A DNA stretch of 50,966 bases from DUZB01 sp964407525 (GCA_964407525.1 CAYOWC010000007.1:1-50966); one strand, 5' to 3'; positions 24,845-34,349 are shown, counted from the first letter of the stretch. Made by a program: numbers and translations. Notes: a model not told the origin generated them from the sequence alone.

Positions 24845-26608
24845 TTAGAAAAGTCCGCTGACCTTTCCGGTGTCCGTATCCACATCAATCCGCCTGAAGG
24901 CTGGGTTGGAACCCGTACCAGGCATCAGACTGATAGCGCCTGCGCAGGGGCAGAGAAACTTGGCGCCGGAGTAGATCAAAACGTCGCGAATGGGCAGGGT
25001 CCATCCCTTGGGCACGCCTTTGACTGTTGGGTCGTGGGACAGGCTCAGGTGGGACTTGACCATCATGGTGGCGAAGTCATCATACTTAGGATCGTTTTCC
25101 AGCATCTTGGCTTTGGCTTCGGCTTCAGGAGTCCAGGCCACACCATCGGCTCCGTAGACTTCCTTGGCGATGGTTTCAACACGGTCACGCAGCTTCATCT
25201 CCAGCGGATAGAGGAATTTGAAATCGTTCTCCTCGTTACACGCATCGATAACGGCATCGGCGAACTCCAGGGCGCCTTCGCCGCCCTTTTCCCAGTGCTT
25301 GGACTCAGCACAGCGGGCTCCGGCTGCCTCAGCTGCCTTGCGTACGATGGCGCATTCAGCGTCGGTATCGGTGTAGAAACGGTTGATGCAGACCACCGGG
25401 TTGATACCCGCTTTGCGGATAACACCGATCATATGAATCATGTTCTCGCAGCCCTTCTCGACCAGTTCCAGGTTCTCTCTGGTGTAGACATCGTCCATGG
25501 CAATACCGGGGGTGACTTTGGGGCCGCCACCGTGCATTTTGAGAGCCCTAATGGTAGAGGTAAGCACCGATACGTTCGGTTTCAGACCGCTGAAGCGAGA
25601 TTTAACATTCCAGAATTTCTCAAAGCCGATGTCGGCGGCAAATCCGGACTCTGTTACGTGGTAGTCAAACATTTTCAGACCCACGCGGTCGGCAATGATG
25701 GAGGACTGACCCACGGCGATGTTGGCAAAGGGGCCGGCGTGCACCATACAGGGGTTGTACTCGGCGGTGCACATAAGGGTCGGGTTGATGGTGTTGCGCA
25801 TGAAAGCGGTCATGGCGTTGCCCACTTCAAGGTCCCCGGTGGTGACCGGTTTGCCGCTCTTGTCGAAAGCCACGGTGATGTTGTTGAGGCGTTCTTTGAG
25901 GTCGGCCAGGTCCCGGATAACCGCCAGGATCGCCATACACTCGGAACCCACGGCAATTCCAAATTTACTCTGCATGGTGAAGCCGTCATAGCGACCGCCC
26001 ATACCGATGACAATGTTTCTTAACGACTGGGCACAGAAGTCGATAATCCAACCCATTTCTACGCGGGTGGGATCGATGTCCATCCGACGCATGCCGGTAA
26101 GACGAGCCAGCTGCTCATCATTATAGTTGCGCTCGTGCTGCATGCGGGAGGTCAAGGCCACCATAGCCAGGTTGTGAGCGTTCATGATGTCATTGATGTC
26201 GCCGGTGAGACCCAGGGAGAATTCAGTCATGGGGATCAGGAGAGAATTTCCGCCACCTGCCGCAGTTCCCTTAACGTTCATGGTAGGACCACCTGAAGGC
26301 TGTCTCAAGGCGCCACCGACGCTCACGCCGCGCATGCCTAAACCTTCCATCAGACCACAGGAAGTGGTGCTTTTGCCTTCACCCAGCGGAGTCGGCGTGA
26401 TTGCGGTCACTTCGATGTATTTGCCATCTGGTTCGTCCTGGAGGCGGTCAATGATTTTCAGGAAGTCCAGCTTGGCCAGTCTTCCCATGGGCAGCATTTC
26501 TTCCTGCTTCAGACCCAGTTTGTCTCGCCATTCGTCCGGCGTAGGCATATTTTTTTCCGCTGCTTCGGAAATCTGCCAGTCTGCCATTTCCACTGCATTA
26601 TAAGCCAT
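24845..26608 (-). CDS. fhs: Formate--tetrahydrofolate ligase
   Basis: Makes 10-formyl-tetrahydrofolate from formate, THF and ATP, the entry step of the methyl branch of the Wood-Ljungdahl pathway, or its reverse in oxidisers. It has 587 residues from the ATG at 26608, which has AAAGGAGG upstream; the frame is open further but without a site. The nucleotide loop TPTPLGEGKSTTSCGL is near residue 60. Downstream are GGALRQPSGGPTMNVKGTAAGGGNSLL-type family blocks and the C-terminal SLMPGTGSNPAFRRID. It stands as a single gene between its own promoter region and a strong terminator, so the partner C1 genes are elsewhere. It may supply methyl groups relevant to the HgcA corrinoid, which is inference. 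Confidence 0.95.
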   Translation of the reverse strand: MAYNAVEMADWQISEAAEKNMPTPDEWRDKLGLKQEEMLPMGRLAKLDFLKIIDRLQDEPDGKYIEVTAITPTPLGEGKSTTSCGLMEGLGMRGVSVGGALRQPSGGPTMNVKGTAAGGGNSLLIPMTEFSLGLTGDINDIMNAHNLAMVALTSRMQHERNYNDEQLARLTGMRRMDIDPTRVEMGWIIDFCAQSLRNIVIGMGGRYDGFTMQSKFGIAVGSECMAILAVIRDLADLKERLNNITVAFDKSGKPVTTGDLEVGNAMTAFMRNTINPTLMCTAEYNPCMVHAGPFANIAVGQSSIIADRVGLKMFDYHVTESGFAADIGFEKFWNVKSRFSGLKPNVSVLTSTIRALKMHGGGPKVTPGIAMDDVYTRENLELVEKGCENMIHMIGVIRKAGINPVVCINRFYTDTDAECAIVRKAAEAAGARCAESKHWEKGGEGALEFADAVIDACNEENDFKFLYPLEMKLRDRVETIAKEVYGADGVAWTPEAEAKAKMLENDPKYDDFATMMVKSHLSLSHDPTVKGVPKGWTLPIRDVLIYSGAKFLCPCAGAISLMPGTGSNPAFRRIDVDTDTGKVSGLF

Positions 26609-26717
26609 GATTTTAAATCCTCCTTTGAAATAATAATTAGGTGATATTTGGTTCGGAAAAAACTTCCTCCCCAGGTTGCCGCTCAACCAATAATGTTTGC
26701 ATTTACAATAACTCACG

Positions 26718-26746
26718 TGCCTATCACAAAAAAAACGGGCCGTCAA
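26718..26746 (-). promoter_or_regulatory. Possible promoter of fhs
   Basis: On the minus strand: TTGACG, a 17 nt T-rich spacer, TAGGCA, about 110 nt ahead of the fhs start. The -35 is good and the -10 is weak. Confidence 0.4.
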
Positions 26747-26806
26747 GCTTTGGCTTGTGAAATTTTTAACATTCCAGCCTCATGCTTAAAAAAGTTTGTT
26801 TTTTTT

Positions 26807-27038
26807 GCTCATCGCGGATTAACGTGATATTTTTGTCAGCTGTCAAATAGACCATGCTCAGATTCCAGGTGTCAGGTGTCAGGAAAAAACCGGGCCGCAT
26901 TCATAATATTCAACCTAATAACCAATGGTATGCTTATTGTAACCAGAAAATGGGAATAGTAGGTACTGAAACCTGACACCCGAAACCTGACACCCCTGTT
27001 CCGGAAAAAGGGATTCTTCACGCTAATCCGCGTTGAGC
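26807..27038. repeat. 232-bp element with nested inverted repeats
   Basis: The outer arms of 21 bp at 26807-26827 and 27018-27038 (core CGCGGATTA / TAATCCGCG) match with two mismatches. Inside them a second pair, CAGGTGTCAGGTGTCAGG (26866-26883) and CCTGACACC...CCTGACACCCC (26972-26998), faces inward. The element fills the gap between fhs and the zinc-ribbon gene and has no ORF. It is probably a non-autonomous mobile or REP-type sequence. Confidence 0.6.
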
Positions 27039-27065
27039 CGTTTTTTTAAGGACAATCCGATTTGT

Positions 27066-28295
27066 TCACAGGAACCGACTGAATTGCAAGGCGTTTTTAT
27101 TGATGGCAAAACCAGTTTGTTCTTGAACCATTTCATGGCTTGTTTCGTGAAAAGGGAGATAAACAAGCGTTGCACCCTTGATTGAAAACTTGATATCAGG
27201 AAGAAGGGGAACCACCTTTCTCCTGTTTACCGCAGAAGCGGCCAAGGTAACCTTTAGACTCTGAACGGCCTCACTCAGCGCAAGCGTCACGGGATGAATT
27301 TTTGCGGTCGAAAGGTCATTGCCTCCAGCAAAATCCATTTGCGAGACTGTTAACCGCTTGGCAAGGTATAAAAAAAGCTTGGGACGGATCTTAAACGCAG
27401 GACTCCAGAACTCTACCCCCCTGTCTTCCCAGGACTTCATGATCACCTTGGGAAGGTTTGCCATACGAACAAAATCCGCGTAGCTTGATAGGCCCTTGTT
27501 TACCGCCTCAACGGACATTTTCCAAAAAGGCAGATAATAGGAATTTCTATCCTTCCCATCCACCATTTGAAAATCCACATGAACCAGCCTTCCCTTGATA
27601 GCCTCCCACACTGTTTGGCAGTTTCTACAGACGAGGGCAATACTGTCTCTTTCTCCTTCAAGATTCCAACCGCATTTCGGGCACAATGTGGGAAGGAAAA
27701 TAAGACTCCGTCTGGAAAGACGATCCGTAACGGTTGAAAAGAGGTCGCCTTTTTTCGGAATCTTCACAATCGGATTATTTGTTATGGCATCAAACAAAAC
27801 GCCTTTTTCCACATACAGAGGCAGGTAAATGAGATTTATGGCCTCCCCTATAAGAGCCCTGTGCAAAACAGAGCCTTCCGCTGTTCCGGGAGTCTGCTTT
27901 GAAACCTCTTCCAAGAGGTCCGAAGATGTGAGGAAACATTTAAGAAACCGACCCGGTATATCCGGTCCTGAATATCTCATCTTGAGGGTTTGAGGTCGTA
28001 ATCCAAGGGAAAAAGGAAAATTTTTAAAAGGCGTTCCCAGGCGGGAAAAATCCACAATTCGGTGACTCACCCCTTGAATACGACAGGAGAAAACACTTCC
28101 TTTGAATCGAAGGTATGGAACATAGACGATCTCTTTCCCGGGAGCGTTGTTCCCCATTACAAATCGAAATAGACCGGGACTGTAGATAAAGTTCTTTACT
28201 CCGCAATAGGAACAGGCCATAAGCCTGTCCGTTTCTTCAAGATCCATACGCCCGCCGCACTGGGGGCATTCCTGCTCAACCTTGAAACCTGCCAT
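27066..28295 (-). CDS. Zinc-ribbon protein of unknown function
   Basis: A 409-residue protein that I cannot assign to a characterised family. It has an N-terminal zinc ribbon (CPQCGGRMDLEETDRLMACSYCG) and a second one in the middle (CPKCGWNLEGERD, then CRNC). Between and behind them are repeated beta-rich blocks containing YVPYLRFKG, IYLPLYVEKG, YYLPFWKM and VYLPFHETS. These recur like strands of an internally repeated domain. No membrane segment. It begins 3 nt after the SPFH gene ends and is surely co-transcribed with it, so the two probably act together at a membrane or protein-quality site. Confidence 0.75.
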   Translation of the reverse strand: MAGFKVEQECPQCGGRMDLEETDRLMACSYCGVKNFIYSPGLFRFVMGNNAPGKEIVYVPYLRFKGSVFSCRIQGVSHRIVDFSRLGTPFKNFPFSLGLRPQTLKMRYSGPDIPGRFLKCFLTSSDLLEEVSKQTPGTAEGSVLHRALIGEAINLIYLPLYVEKGVLFDAITNNPIVKIPKKGDLFSTVTDRLSRRSLIFLPTLCPKCGWNLEGERDSIALVCRNCQTVWEAIKGRLVHVDFQMVDGKDRNSYYLPFWKMSVEAVNKGLSSYADFVRMANLPKVIMKSWEDRGVEFWSPAFKIRPKLFLYLAKRLTVSQMDFAGGNDLSTAKIHPVTLALSEAVQSLKVTLAASAVNRRKVVPLLPDIKFSIKGATLVYLPFHETSHEMVQEQTGFAINKNALQFSRFL

Positions 28296-28298
28296 TGC

Positions 28299-29429
28299 TC
28301 AAAGTCTCTCCCCGCACTGATTACAAAATGCCGATCCGGAGAGATTTTCCGTTTTACAATTGCCACAGATTCTGGACGTCGGTTTCCCCCCAACCGCCAC
28401 ACCGCATTTAGAACAGAAGCGGGCATTGGGAGGAAGATTCTTGCCGCAGTTTTCGCACTGGCTGAAAATGACTTGCTGGTGCCCGCAATGGGGACAGAAC
28501 CGTGCGTTTTCTGAGATAGACTGCTTGCAGTCGGGGCATAAGGCCTGGGGCTTACTGTCCCCTCCCCCGCCGGAACCCGCATCTCTGGCGAACATATTAC
28601 CGAACATGGCCGGCATCATAAATCCCATACCCATCCCCATACCGGCTCCCGCGTCGCCTTGGTTTTCCGCCGCCTTTTCCATGGCCATGGCAGCCTTCAT
28701 TTTGACGAGCCCGTCCAGATCTTTGAGGATACTGAGTCTCCCTTTATCGTCAATGGCCTGCTGGACTTCCGGCGGGGGAGTAATGGAGGTTACGTATAGG
28801 TGTGTGAGGGCTATCCCAAAATGGCTCAGGTCTTTACGAAGGATCTCTTGCAATCCCTGCGACATGGTGTCGTAGGTTCCTGGAAGGTTGAAAATAGAAT
28901 CCAGATTTTCTCCAAGATAATCGTTAAAACGGGAGACAATCACCCGCTTCAAATAATTCTCGATATCTTCCGAGACATACCGACCCATAGTCCCTACCAT
29001 GGTATTAATAAACAAGACAGGTTGTATGATCTGGATATTGAAAATTCCGTGAGCCCTGAGACGAATAAGACCCAACTCCGAATCCTTAAATGCAACAGGT
29101 TCCCGTGTGCCCCATTTCAAATTCGGAAAAACCTTCATATTGGCGATGTAGGCTTCCGCTCGCAGCGGGCTCGTCATCGCCCACGGTATCGACAGAATTT
29201 TCGTGAGAATCGGGATGTTGCCGGTCTTCAACGTATGGCGGCCGGGTCCGAATACATCACAAGCCTTCCCCTTATAAAAAAGGACGCCTGCCTGACTCTC
29301 GCGCAAGATAAACTGCGCACCGTATTTAATTTCCCCTGATCCATTTTCTGGAATTCTGTGGACAAGCTCCTGACCGGATTCATCAAACCATTCGATGACC
29401 TCAAGAAAGACAAGATTGTCGGTACCCAT
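28299..29429 (-). CDS. SPFH/Band 7 protein with C-terminal zinc ribbons
   Basis: A 376-residue protein with an SPFH domain in the first 250 residues (FILRESQAGVLFYKGKACDVFGPGRHTLKT and VSRFNDYLGENLDSI, then SITPPPEVQQAIDDKGRL). A Met/Gly-rich linker follows, then three zinc ribbons (CPDCKQSISENARFCPHCG, CENCGKNLPPNARFCSKCG, CGNCKTENLSGSAFCNQCG). The start at 29429 is chosen because GGAGG lies 5 nt upstream; a Met four residues earlier lies in the Shine-Dalgarno itself. It resembles YdjI-type proteins sometimes described as virion core-like. No transmembrane helix is seen, so membrane contact would be peripheral. Function unknown; its operon partner is the next gene. Confidence 0.82.
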   Translation of the reverse strand: MGTDNLVFLEVIEWFDESGQELVHRIPENGSGEIKYGAQFILRESQAGVLFYKGKACDVFGPGRHTLKTGNIPILTKILSIPWAMTSPLRAEAYIANMKVFPNLKWGTREPVAFKDSELGLIRLRAHGIFNIQIIQPVLFINTMVGTMGRYVSEDIENYLKRVIVSRFNDYLGENLDSIFNLPGTYDTMSQGLQEILRKDLSHFGIALTHLYVTSITPPPEVQQAIDDKGRLSILKDLDGLVKMKAAMAMEKAAENQGDAGAGMGMGMGFMMPAMFGNMFARDAGSGGGGDSKPQALCPDCKQSISENARFCPHCGHQQVIFSQCENCGKNLPPNARFCSKCGVAVGGKPTSRICGNCKTENLSGSAFCNQCGERL

Positions 29430-29627
29430 TTCAGCCTCCATACATTTCGGTTCAAGGGTTCAAAGCTTCAGCGGTTCACGGTTGTCAGTTAACAGCATCT
29501 GTGCACTACCCTACACTGAAACCTCGTTCGAGAAGTTTTTTTTGACCTGCTTCTGTGAAAAACAGATGTAACTGAACAGGTTGTAGGTTTAAGTTTACTT
29601 TTTTTTTCTCTGCAGCACAAACGAAAA

Positions 29628-29802
29628 CTTAAAAGATGCAATTAGCTGTTAGCCGTTTGCTATTAGCAGCACGATATCAATTACTTACTGTTCAACAGGT
29701 AAGCATCAAGAAATGAGACTCCCAATAGAGGTAAAGGCCGTGTAAATGCTTGGGATCTTAAAGCTAACAGCTGATAGCTAAGAGCTAATTGCTGCTTTTA
29801 GG
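29628..29802 (-). repeat. MITE-like element, copy 1 (inverted orientation)
   Basis: The reverse complement aligns with the elements at 32234 and 48314: it begins CCTAAAAGC.GCAATTAGC, has the same interior (TTAAAGATCCCAA...TTGATGCTTACC) and ends in the degraded arm GCATCTTTTAAG. The flanks (GAAAA / TGAGA) do not form a clear target duplication, so this copy seems older. No ORF. Confidence 0.75.
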
Positions 29803-29913
29803 TGAGATTTGCTGCAATACAATATTGACATTATTCACCACAGAAGTTTAATATGAATCTCAATAACATGGTCAACCGTGTCCAGCCAGCCACACTACGA
29901 TAAAGGAGTTACA

Positions 29914-30390
29914 ATGACAGCGTTCAAATGCTTATCCCTTTTTATTTTCCTTGCCACATCGCTCTTTGTTACGGCCTGTTCCGGGAACTTGACCTTCCCC
30001 ACCGCAAAAGGGTACTCGCAACTCTGTGAAAGATACGTGGGCGGCGATTCGCAAAAGCTCATCAAGTCCTGGGGATACCCTGGAAGGACCTTTGACAGCA
30101 AAGACGGTAAAGAGGTGTTTATATATGTGGAAACGAGGGATGAGTATACTTTGAATCCCCTGGCCCATTCTGCCCTGATTGAATATCCGCCCCGTTTGGA
30201 TCCCAGGAAAGCCCTCCCCGAAGTCCAAGGAAAAAATGTGTACGGTCAACCTGTGGAATCGATGGACTATTGCATGACCTATTTTGAAGTTGGAAAGAAC
30301 AACAAGATCATACAGGTTTACTGGAAGGGTGATTGCAAATCGCGGGAAGCTTCAACCACGGAAAAGACCGGTGCCAATGAAAGTAAGTAA
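29914..30390 (+). CDS. Putative lipoprotein, function unknown
   Basis: A 158-residue protein with a lipoprotein signal: MTAFKC, a hydrophobic core, then the lipobox LFVTAC with Cys at about 22. The start at 29914 has AAAGGAG just upstream. The mature part contains YVGGDSQKLIKSWGYPGRTFDSKDGKEVFIYVETR, a pattern seen in small envelope lipoproteins with a SmpA/OmlA-like helix-strand start. The C-terminus is hydrophilic. The last codons overlap the start of nnr by 14 nt, but the functions do not suggest a link. Confidence 0.75.
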   Translation: MTAFKCLSLFIFLATSLFVTACSGNLTFPTAKGYSQLCERYVGGDSQKLIKSWGYPGRTFDSKDGKEVFIYVETRDEYTLNPLAHSALIEYPPRLDPRKALPEVQGKNVYGQPVESMDYCMTYFEVGKNNKIIQVYWKGDCKSREASTTEKTGANESK

Positions 30391-31948
30391 TGTTCTTGAA
30401 ATGCGGGCCATGGACAGGGTCGCCATCGATCGCTTCGGCATTCCGGAAACAATTCTCATGGAGAATGCAGGAGAAGCGGTCTGCTCCGTTATCAGAAATG
30501 AAATAGGGATCGAAGGGAAAAAATTTCTTGTTTTTTGCGGTCTGGGCAATAACGGAGGCGATGGTTTTGTCGTCGCAAGGAAACTTTTTTCCAATAGCGC
30601 CCACGTGAAGATTTTCATTCTTGGTGATAGAAGTAAATACAAGGGTGCTGCAGCACTCAATCTTGATATTATCGATCGGCTTTCCATACCAGTTCAGGAA
30701 ATCCATTCAGCAGAATCCATAAGAATGGCTCTTTCTCACAGTGATGTCATCATAGATGCCATCTTTGGAACAGGACTTGCCCGCCCCGTGGAGGGGTTAT
30801 ACAGCCAGGTGATTCAACTAATCAACGGCAGCCGGAAACCTGTGGTAAGCGCCGACATTCCATCCGGAATACAGGGCGATACGGGCAAAGCCATGGGGGA
30901 GTGCATACAGGCCGATTTCACCATTACGTTCGGCCTGCCCAAACGGGGAAATATCCTCTTCCCTGGATATGATTTCTGTGGCAAACAATACGTCACACAC
31001 ATCTCTTTTCCCCCGCTCCTCTATAACGATGAAAATTTGAAAGTCGCCATATCCCCTCCTATCGCTATTCCGAAAAGGGATAGCAGTGCGCACAAAGGAA
31101 GTACGGGTCAAGCCCTTTTCATAGCCGGCGCTTCCAGCTATTTCGGTGCGCCCTATTTTTCCGCGCTTTCCTTTCTGAAAGCCGGAGGCGGTTATTCAAG
31201 GCTTGCAGCGCCGGCATCCATCACCCCTTTTATCGCAGGCAGGGGAAGCGAAATCGTCTTTCTCCCGCAAAAGGAAACGGACGAGTACAGCATTGCCCTC
31301 GAAAACAGGGATAGACTTCTCAACATGGCGCAGGAAATGGATATGGTTGTTCTGGGGCCGGGCCTATCCCTGAATGGAGAAACCCAGAAACTGATCAGGG
31401 AAATTGTGCCGGAAGTGGAACAACCTCTGCTTATTGACGGGGATGGAATTACTGCCATATGCAAGGATCCCGAAATATTGAAAACAAGAAAAGGCGGAAC
31501 GGTTTTGACACCCCACCTTGGAGAAATGAGCCGCCTGACAGGACTTGAAAAAAGCTACATTCATGACAATCGGATTGAAGTCCTGCAAGAGACATCGACC
31601 AGACTGAATGCGATCATTGTGCTCAAAGGCGCCCATTCCCTTATAGGCTTTCCCGATAAAACGGTATTCATCAACCTTTCAGGAAACTCCGGGATGGCGA
31701 CCGCTGGTTCAGGCGATGTTCTTACAGGCGTTATAGCCGCCATGGTTGGGCTGGGACTGGATCTGCATGATGCCGTTGTGAAGGGGGTTTTTATTCACGG
31801 ATTGGCCGGAGACTTAGCAGCCGAAGAGCTTGGTGAAGACGGCATTACAGCCAGTGACATTCTCGAATACGTCCCTCTTGCCATGAAAAATGACAGACAG
31901 GGGCTCAGCAGACCTTTTGCAGACAAATATGACTTCAGAGTTGTTTAG
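30377..31948 (+). CDS. nnr: Bifunctional NAD(P)HX epimerase/dehydratase
   Basis: Repairs hydrated NADH and NADPH. The N-terminal epimerase domain (about 1-215) has ENAGEAV, FCGLGNNGGDGFVVARKL and DAIFGTGLARPVEGLY. The C-terminal ADP-dependent dehydratase domain (about 230-520) has KGSTGQALFIAGAS, GPGLS, LLIDGDGITAI, LTPHLGEMSRL, VLKGAHSLI and NSGMATAGSGDVLTGVI. The 523-residue length is normal for the fusion. The start at 30377 is inside the lipoprotein gene; an upstream in-frame start would read through it without a ribosome-binding site. Confidence 0.93.
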   Translation: MKVSNVLEMRAMDRVAIDRFGIPETILMENAGEAVCSVIRNEIGIEGKKFLVFCGLGNNGGDGFVVARKLFSNSAHVKIFILGDRSKYKGAAALNLDIIDRLSIPVQEIHSAESIRMALSHSDVIIDAIFGTGLARPVEGLYSQVIQLINGSRKPVVSADIPSGIQGDTGKAMGECIQADFTITFGLPKRGNILFPGYDFCGKQYVTHISFPPLLYNDENLKVAISPPIAIPKRDSSAHKGSTGQALFIAGASSYFGAPYFSALSFLKAGGGYSRLAAPASITPFIAGRGSEIVFLPQKETDEYSIALENRDRLLNMAQEMDMVVLGPGLSLNGETQKLIREIVPEVEQPLLIDGDGITAICKDPEILKTRKGGTVLTPHLGEMSRLTGLEKSYIHDNRIEVLQETSTRLNAIIVLKGAHSLIGFPDKTVFINLSGNSGMATAGSGDVLTGVIAAMVGLGLDLHDAVVKGVFIHGLAGDLAAEELGEDGITASDILEYVPLAMKNDRQGLSRPFADKYDFRVV

Positions 31949-32046
31949 TACCTCATCACCTATTTTTCTGTCACAAATAACAAGAAAGTCTTTGCGCCTT
32001 TGCGTCTTTGCGCGAGACATTTTGGGTGCGGCTATGCCGCTTTAGG
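31949..32046 (+). repeat. 98-bp repeat, copy A, directly behind nnr stop
   Basis: Starts at the first base after the TAG of nnr. It is about 93% identical (7 differences, no gaps) to 49243-49340, which also starts at the first base after a stop. Contains tttgcgcctttgcgtctttg and ends gcggctatgccgctttagg, itself a short hairpin. The rest of the gap to 32233 is AT-rich with no gene. Confidence 0.85.
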
Positions 32047-32233
32047 AAACCTTCAGCTGTGTTTTTTTTTCACGCGATGTTTTTTTTCACACTTGAGAAA
32101 GTATCAATACCATATTCAAGCACAATATAGCATCCCATAGCAAGCTAAAGCAAATCCATTCGCATTTGGCAAGATATTTGCAAACGTGTCTGATACTGAT
32201 AAGATATCTAAAAAGTATTCTCTTATTTTGGTA

Positions 32234-32409
32234 CCTAAAAGCTGCAATTAGATTTTAGCTATTGGCCGTTAGCTTAAAGGATTCAAACATTTGAATGCTT
32301 TCTTGCTATATTGAAGCTTTCATTTTTTGATGCCAAGCTAATGTAACCGTAAATAACCGATATCGTGGGGCTAATAGCTAACGGCTAACCGCTAATTGCA
32401 GCTTTTAGG
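32234..32409 (+). repeat. MITE-like element, copy 2, with TGGTA target duplication
   Basis: A 176 bp element bounded by CCTAAAAGCTGCAATTAG and CTAATTGCAGCTTTTAGG, a near-perfect terminal inverted repeat. It is flanked on both sides by TGGTA (32229-32233 and 32410-32414). The inner arms are rich in TTAGC-type steps. No ORF. Confidence 0.85.
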
Positions 32410-32653
32410 TGGTATTATTTTGGCTTCTCGGGTGTTCGTGCATCTTTTCTTCTGACAGTCTTAAACCTTAGGAGGGAAGATTAATACAGGAGAGAATAAC
32501 GGCATTCCGGGAAGCCATTTTTTTATTTTTTCCTACCTGATACGCAACGGTTTCAAGCACCCTTCCCTTTTTTAATCCTAATCGAGACCTGTGAAAACAT
32601 CTGCCGAAAGACCATGAAATTTCTGTCTGAAAATAACGGATAACCGGAGACCC

Positions 32654-33388
32654 ATGAGCATGGTTTTGCACTCTGAACGATCTTACAGGCAGAGAATCAC
32701 CAGGAAAGATCTTTGCTCCTTTCAGGTTTCGGTCAAGGAAACAGACCTCTGGGTCTGTGCGGAAACCAGGCTCGAAACAGAAGCACAAAATCTTATACAC
32801 CACGCCAGGCACCAGATTGAGACCTACATTCGGTCGCACCCGGAGTTCCTGACTTCCTTAAAGCCCCTTGCCGTGGATCCATATGCTCCAACTCTGATAA
32901 AGGAAATGCAACGGGTCACAGGAAAAGCCGGGGTTGGACCTATGGCGGCAGTCGCGGGCGCCATCGCACAATACGTTGGGAAAGGACTTCTTGCCGACAG
33001 CAGACAAGTCATTGTAGAAAATGGGGGAGACATTTTTCTCATGGCGAACAGACCGGTTACGGTATCCATTTTTGCTGGAGAATCCCCATTAAGTGAAAAG
33101 CTCGGCATCCTGATCCATCCAGATCAAATGCCCGCAGGGATATGCTCTTCGTCAGCCACGGTAGGTCATTCCCTCAGCATGGGATTCACGGATGTCGTAT
33201 GTCTTCTATCCCCCTCTGCAGCGCTTGCGGACGCAGCCGCCACGGCCCTTGGAAACATGGTGAAAAAAAAGACTCATTTGAACAATGTGGATGACTGGGC
33301 AAAACAGATAGGGGGAATTACAGGAGGGGTTGTCATCGCTGGAGATAGCATGGCAACCTGGGGAAACATTGAACTTGTAGCGTTGTAA
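32654..33388 (+). CDS. UPF0280 family protein
   Basis: A 244-residue protein of the UPF0280 family, which has an ApbE-like fold but lacks an established activity. Family blocks are seen in order: GVGPMAAVAGAIAQYVG, DSRQVIVENGGDIFL, GICSSSATVGHSLSMG, ADAVCLL-type FTDVVCLLSPSAALADAAATALGN. CCGGAG precedes the ATG. It is followed after 13 nt by the nitrilase gene, so they may share a transcript. Confidence 0.87.
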   Translation: MSMVLHSERSYRQRITRKDLCSFQVSVKETDLWVCAETRLETEAQNLIHHARHQIETYIRSHPEFLTSLKPLAVDPYAPTLIKEMQRVTGKAGVGPMAAVAGAIAQYVGKGLLADSRQVIVENGGDIFLMANRPVTVSIFAGESPLSEKLGILIHPDQMPAGICSSSATVGHSLSMGFTDVVCLLSPSAALADAAATALGNMVKKKTHLNNVDDWAKQIGGITGGVVIAGDSMATWGNIELVAL

Positions 33389-33401
33389 GATAGGAGTAAA
33401 C

Positions 33402-34349
33402 ATGAATTCTGTAAATGTTGCCATCGTACAAGCCGGTTCCGTTGTATTTGATCGTGAAAAATCTATTGAAAAAGCCTGCTCTCTAATTGCCGATGCCGCA
33501 GGTAAAAAGGCACAATTGGTACTTTTCCCGGAGGCGTTCATTCCGGGTTACCCGAAAGGACTGGACTTTGGGGCTCGGATCGGAATGCGTCAGCCCGAAG
33601 GACGGGAAGACTTCAGAAGATATTGGGACAGCGCCGTGGATGTGCCCGGCCCTGCTGTTACCGCACTGGGAGAGGCCGCCAGGGAAAATGGGGTACACCT
33701 TGTAATTGGGGTCATTGAAAGAGAACAGGGAACCCTTTACTGCACCGTTCTTTTCTTCAATCCGAACGGTTTGTTGATGGGAAAACACCGGAAACTCATG
33801 CCAACCGCCTCGGAACGTCTCGTATGGGGTTTCGGCGACGGATCCACCCTTCCAGTGTTTGAGACGGATATTGGAAAGATAGGCTCTGTAATATGCTGGG
33901 AGAATTACATGCCTCTTTTGCGCACCTATATGTATTCCAAAGGCATCCAGATCTATTGTGCACCAACCGCAGACGACCGTGACACGTGGCTCCCCACGAT
34001 GCGACATATTGCCATGGAAGGACGATGCTTTGTTTTGACCTGCTGTCAGTATCTCACCAGGGGCGACTGCCCAAAGGATTATGCAGCCCCCCAGGGAAAC
34101 GACAACGCCACGGTACTTATGCGTGGCGGGAGCTGCATTATCGGACCACTGGGGCAGATTATTGCAGAACCTGTATTCAATGAAGAAACCATCCTCACTG
34201 CCGAATTAGATATGGGAGAAATCCCCCGCGGAAAATATGATTTTGATGTGACCGGCCACTACGCCAGGCCGGACATATTTCGTCTTGAAGTGAATGACCG
34301 CCCCATGCACCCAGTTACGGATTCCTCGTGTGAAAAATTCAGTAGGTAA
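33402..34349 (+). CDS. Nitrilase-family carbon-nitrogen hydrolase
   Basis: A 315-residue member of the true nitrilase branch. The catalytic triad is visible as Glu in LFPEAFIPGYPKG, Lys in HRKLMPTASERLVWG, and Cys in VICWENYMPLLR. It would hydrolyse nitriles to acids and ammonia; the range of substrates is not readable. It has no signal peptide and so acts in the cytoplasm. AGGAG precedes the ATG. It lies just upstream of the promoter of the FAD/Fe-S-acyl-CoA cluster, so a carboxylic acid made here might feed that pathway (inference). Confidence 0.9.
   Translation: MNSVNVAIVQAGSVVFDREKSIEKACSLIADAAGKKAQLVLFPEAFIPGYPKGLDFGARIGMRQPEGREDFRRYWDSAVDVPGPAVTALGEAARENGVHLVIGVIEREQGTLYCTVLFFNPNGLLMGKHRKLMPTASERLVWGFGDGSTLPVFETDIGKIGSVICWENYMPLLRTYMYSKGIQIYCAPTADDRDTWLPTMRHIAMEGRCFVLTCCQYLTRGDCPKDYAAPQGNDNATVLMRGGSCIIGPLGQIIAEPVFNEETILTAELDMGEIPRGKYDFDVTGHYARPDIFRLEVNDRPMHPVTDSSCEKFSR

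Noticed and set aside
25034..26023. 329-codon plus-strand frame inside fhs.
   Set aside because: Exact antisense of the highly conserved formate-tetrahydrofolate ligase; rich in His/Gly as expected for a shadow frame.
29640..32411. Repeated TTAGC-rich strings that could suggest a CRISPR array or tRNA-like structures.
   Set aside because: The repeats are inverted ends of single elements with target duplications, not regularly spaced direct repeats; no cas genes are present.
32468..32839. 123-codon minus-strand frame upstream of and overlapping the UPF0280 gene.
   Set aside because: Overlaps the 5' end of UPF0280 on the other strand and has no recognisable motif.
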